From contig JAAONU010000002.1 of assembly GCA_012932295.1 (NCBI GenBank), positions 34,931,485-34,995,484 of the forward strand: a stretch of 64,000 nucleotides of DNA, read 5' to 3'. A model generated the notes under the pieces. That model saw only the letters and a list, made by a program, of their open reading frames with translations. It did no database searches and was not told where the DNA came from. The position numbers and the translations under genes are program-made. Below are positions 60,376 through 64,000 of the stretch, piece by piece (position 1 is the stretch's first letter; every line of letters starts with the position of its first letter). The DNA is from Cyclina sinensis (taxonomy: Eukaryota > Mollusca > Bivalvia > Venerida > Veneridae).

Positions 60376-60672
60376 ATAAAAAATAAATCAATAAAATTGA
60401 ATTTTAGTGATATTTTAAAGTAATGTCTTTTAAACTGCTCAAATAAATTAAAGGAGCGCAAATAAGTTATGGCGTAAATTGCCCACCGAATTAGATATTC
60501 GCTGCAAATTTCGTTTGTAGGTATCGACGGTCAATATCCTCGAGAAACTCATGCACTTTACAATTAATTTACAAAGCATGGGTATTTTGTTTTTCTTTTT
60601 GTTGTGTAACCCCCGAATAAGATTTAGACTTTTGCATGTGCACAGTTCGTTCACGATAGCACATTTGATAAA

Positions 60673-61727
60673 ATGAATGTTTTAGTGCAACTTTTTACTA
60701 TATCTGCTCTTTTCACAACGGTCCAGGGCGTGCGACGTCATTTACCAACAACTGATGTTGCTCGGTCGGTGCAGATGATCGAAAATGGATTTACACAAAG
60801 TGAGGTGGCCACCGTTCTAGACGTTTCTCGTAGCGTTGTTGCCAGGTTGTGGAGTCGTTACCAGGAGACTGGAGAATTCACAAGAAGACTTGGGCAAGGT
60901 CTTAACCGCATTACAACACCTCGTCAGGACCGATATCTGAGAACTTTGGCCCTCAGAAATCGTCAGTGTACTGCTACTGGCATTTAAATTGACTTTCGGC
61001 AAGCTATAGGGGTTCGTGTGTCCACTCAAACTGTCCGAAATCGTCTTCATGAAGATTGTTTGGATGCCCGAAGACCTGCCAGAGGACCAATTCTGACCGT
61101 AGCTCACCGGAGAGCTCGCTTAGAATTTGCCCAGGAACACGTGACTAGGCAACTGCGCCACTGGCGATCTGTGCTCTTCACAGACGAGAGCCGCTATAAT
61201 GTTTTGACCTGTGACAGGCGTGTGAGGGTGTGGCGTCGTCGATGAGAGAGGTATGCGGAATGTAACATTATTCCATATGACAGGTTTGGCGGTGGGTCAG
61301 TTATGGTGTGGGCAGGGATATCCATTGACGGGCGCACAGACCTTTATGTGATTCCAGGAGGTAGTCTGACGACCCTGAGATATCGGGACGAGATCCTTAA
61401 ACCAATTGTTTGGCCATATGCTGGTGCAATAGGTGAAACTTTTCGTTTAGTGCAAGATAATGCTCGAGCACACACTGCAGGAATTGTCCGGAACTTCTTT
61501 GATGATGAAGGTATTGAGGTCATAGACTGGCCAGCGAGGTCTCCCGATCTTAGTCCTATAGAGCATGTCTGGGACATGCTTTCTCGTAGACTTTCTTTTC
61601 GCGTCCGAACCATGTGCAGAAAGTCCGTGAGCTTTCTCATGCTCTTGTAGCAGAATGGGATACCATACCACAGGATATGATCAGACGTGTCATAGGAGCA
61701 TACCAAGATGATGCAGAGAATGCCTAA
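60673..61727 (+). pseudogene. Tc1-like transposase (DD34E), inactivated
   Basis: From 60,741 the frame reads RRHLPTTDVARSVQMIENGF and SEVATVLDVSRSVVARLWSR, the N-terminal helix-turn-helix of Tc1-type transposases. It continues with GVRVSTQTVRNRLHEDCLDA and the catalytic segments LFTDESRY (first Asp), LVQDNARAHTAG (second Asp) and SPDLSPIEHVWD (Glu), 34 residues between the last two. Two in-frame stops (TAA at 60,985-60,987, TGA at 61,243-61,245) and a one-base-type frameshift near 61,605 break it. In the shifted frame the C-terminus VREL-SHALVAEWDTIPQDM runs to TAA at 61,725-61,727. The start ATG at 60,673 precedes about 20 residues not typical of the family. Clear terminal inverted repeats were not found. 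Inactive relic. Confidence 0.88.
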
Positions 61728-64000
61728 ACGCCCAAGGGGGATACACTCATTACTGACACTATGAGACGTTTCCAGGCCTGAATCTGCTTTTACAGACATT
61801 GGTTGTTCTCCTGTAGACCACCATTTCAAAGTTGATTTGAAAGTGTTCATATCCTGGACACTGTCTCTGTTCCGGAATGTGCCTGTTGGCGATGAAAATG
61901 CAGATTTGTTTTTGTAAATGGCCTTTATTTATTGACTGATATTTTACATATTTGGTTTGTAGGCACTTATATGTGTTCAATTAAAAAATGAAATACTGCT
62001 TAAGAGCAAACCTACAGACAAAGTACTTAGGTGAGCAATCCAGGGCCATCATGGCCCTCTTGTTTTATATTACTGTCCTGCAGTCAAGGTGTATGTATGC
62101 TCATGCTACGTGGTTTATATTTGTGTTCCTTATCTTTAATCGTGAGGCGGTCGATGAAACATGCATAATTGCTTTATAACATTTCAAAACAATAATTCAG
62201 AAGTAAGAAATAACGTTGTTAATGTGCTAGTATGAACTAATCTCGTGTAAATGTTCGTAAATTGATAGAAACATAGACACGGTGTAACTATATAAATAAA
62301 GACATTTATGATTTTATTCAGAGTCAGATTAGGACATTGAAACAAATATACTAGTGAAATTGTTAGTAAATGTGCAGTCAGACATCACGATTAAATTAAT
62401 TTCGTCGAGCACAATCCTACCTAGACTTAAATGCCTACCGTCTTGGGAATTGGTCTCAGACACCAAGCGTAAACTTGATAATAGAAAGGCATTTACTAGG
62501 ATAGTTGATAAATTGAATCATCTCCACATCTCAGTCGCAAAAGCTGATCCACAAGAATAGAAGTTTCGTTTTGAAGACTGTCTGGTCGAATTTATGTACA
62601 TTATAGGTACTGAAAAGCACTGTGGACAGTTTAAATTAAGCGTTTACTAAGAGGAAAATACTGTAAAATGTATCTGTCAAGATATTCATTATGATAAATT
62701 ATTTATATACATATAGTAAAAACGAAATACCTGCTTGATAAACATATCACTTTTTAAGTTTTTTTCTGGACGAATTATGGGTCATAAATTATAAGTACTA
62801 TTAACTATTACTAGATGGCCTTTACAACGTACATCTTTTCCGACCCAAGAGAGACATGAGGGTTACTAAAAAAAGTACCGTTTATGTAGGTTTGTTTTAG
62901 GAAAATATGTTTTTTGTGTTTGTGTCATAAAAAGATGTTGAAAATTCTGTAGTTTCCAAGAGAATGTTAATTTTATTAATGAAATCTAATAATTTTGGAA
63001 ATTTACGTAAATAGAAACATTAGTTCATAATGCGAAAATGTCAGAGTTAACGTGAGAGGACAGATAAACTTTTTGAACATCTCTTTCTATAATGTATCCG
63101 GCTTTAGATATACATTTACAGCGATAGTGAAGTACCAGCGATTGTCTGGCGTTGTTGAACGTGGGTACCAATTATTATGCAAATAAGGGAAGATTTTAAC
63201 CTAATTTCTTACATTTGGTTGATTATGTGGAGTTTTATTGATAAATTATGTTAGATCTATGGGTCTTCTTTGATAAAATTTTATGTTTAAGTATGTAGAA
63301 AATATTATTTACATGCGAATCAATGTACCCTCGAAACCGTATGTGTAGTGATAATTCGGCGTATGAATTGATTTCGTGTGATAATGTTGAACTGACCCCG
63401 TTGCATTTCCAAGATGGCGTTAAACTGATAAACACATGTACATTAAAATTAATCAAAGCACTGAAAGTACTGTAAAACCTGTCGCGTAGTGCTGGGTTTA
63501 TGTTTTCAAGTAATGGATACATGCGTGTAATGCACTACCTTTATCCGAGAGAATTTATCTCTCTGCAATAAAGGTCCATTGGAGCTAGTCTCATTAAGCT
63601 GAATATGATAAAAAAATCTTTTTTTACCTGCCTTGCCATAAATTATAGTCCAACTTCACTGGAAATGTTTTTGTACATAATTACTAAACACTGTAATCAA
63701 TACTGACCATGAAGAGTACTATTATACCAACCATGATTTATGCATACTGACCAATATTGTAAGTTATGTTGGTAGTTTACTGGTAACATTTGCAGTCTAG
63801 TACATGTTCTTTCCAGTAATTTTAGGAAGGTAAACTGACTCTGATATGAATACAACTGTAAAGAGGGGGGTAAAACTTCAACTGACAATAAGTTTACCAC
63901 AAACACAAGAAAGCAATACTTGTTAACCTTATCTTTATTTTAAAGATAAAACTATCAAAAACAACAATTCACTAGAAATGTGTACATGGGTTACATTTGC
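61728..64000. other. gene-free stretch at the window end
   Basis: It contains the palindrome AGGGCCATCATGGCCCT at 62,042-62,058, a motif I recall from ends of molluscan interspersed repeats. A 68-codon frame at 62,354-62,560 could not be assigned to any family. No other supported gene. Confidence 0.5.

Noticed and set aside
61344..61850. 168-codon minus-strand frame
   Set aside because: It is antisense to the Tc1-like transposase and is a shadow of it.
62354..62560. 68-codon frame (LLVNVQSDITIKLISS...)
   Set aside because: It looks moderately protein-like, but no family, start or splice evidence could be given.

Overview
This is AT-rich, intron-bearing animal DNA, most likely from a bivalve or other mollusc. 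The one clear host gene is a B-type (invertebrate) muscarinic acetylcholine receptor. The repeats fit a molluscan genome: a GGTCA-rich satellite flanked by GGGGGAGACAT motifs, a 3' LINE fragment of a type common in molluscs, a Crypton-like tyrosine recombinase, and many short hairpin elements. The species assignment is inference; no search could be run.

Layout. 1-11 kb is gene-free, with a 23-24 bp tandem repeat (2.75 kb), a small MITE (3.14-3.30 kb) and a satellite of 133-167 bp units (7.78-9.30 kb) carrying palindromic nuclear-receptor-type sites. The receptor coding sequence at 11,155-13,293 is uninterrupted. A second copy of the same MITE lies at 13.5 kb. From 13.7 to 18.8 kb there are only simple repeats.

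18.8-55.95 kb is one large direct segmental duplication. Unit 1 is 18,779-31,336 (12.6 kb) and unit 2 is 31,337-55,950 (24.6 kb). They match in order over their whole length; unit 2 is longer because many elements landed in it. Each unit serves as an empty-site control for the other. Elements seen in only one unit are: a LINE fragment with a 7-bp target duplication and a palindromic hairpin (unit 1); a 5.86 kb composite insert with Crypton-like and LINE remnants; another hairpin; an inverted minisatellite; a 1.7 kb foldback element with an 11-bp flanking duplication; and a 3.9 kb block (all unit 2). A possible small two-exon gene is open in unit 1 and broken in unit 2.

56.3-64 kb carries two Tc1/mariner-superfamily elements. 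One is a mariner (DD34D) whose reading frame is split by two well-formed GT-AG introns and carries one nonsense codon and one frameshift. The other is a Tc1-type DD34E relic with two stops and a frameshift. No rRNA, tRNA, CRISPR or bacterial-type operon was recognised.
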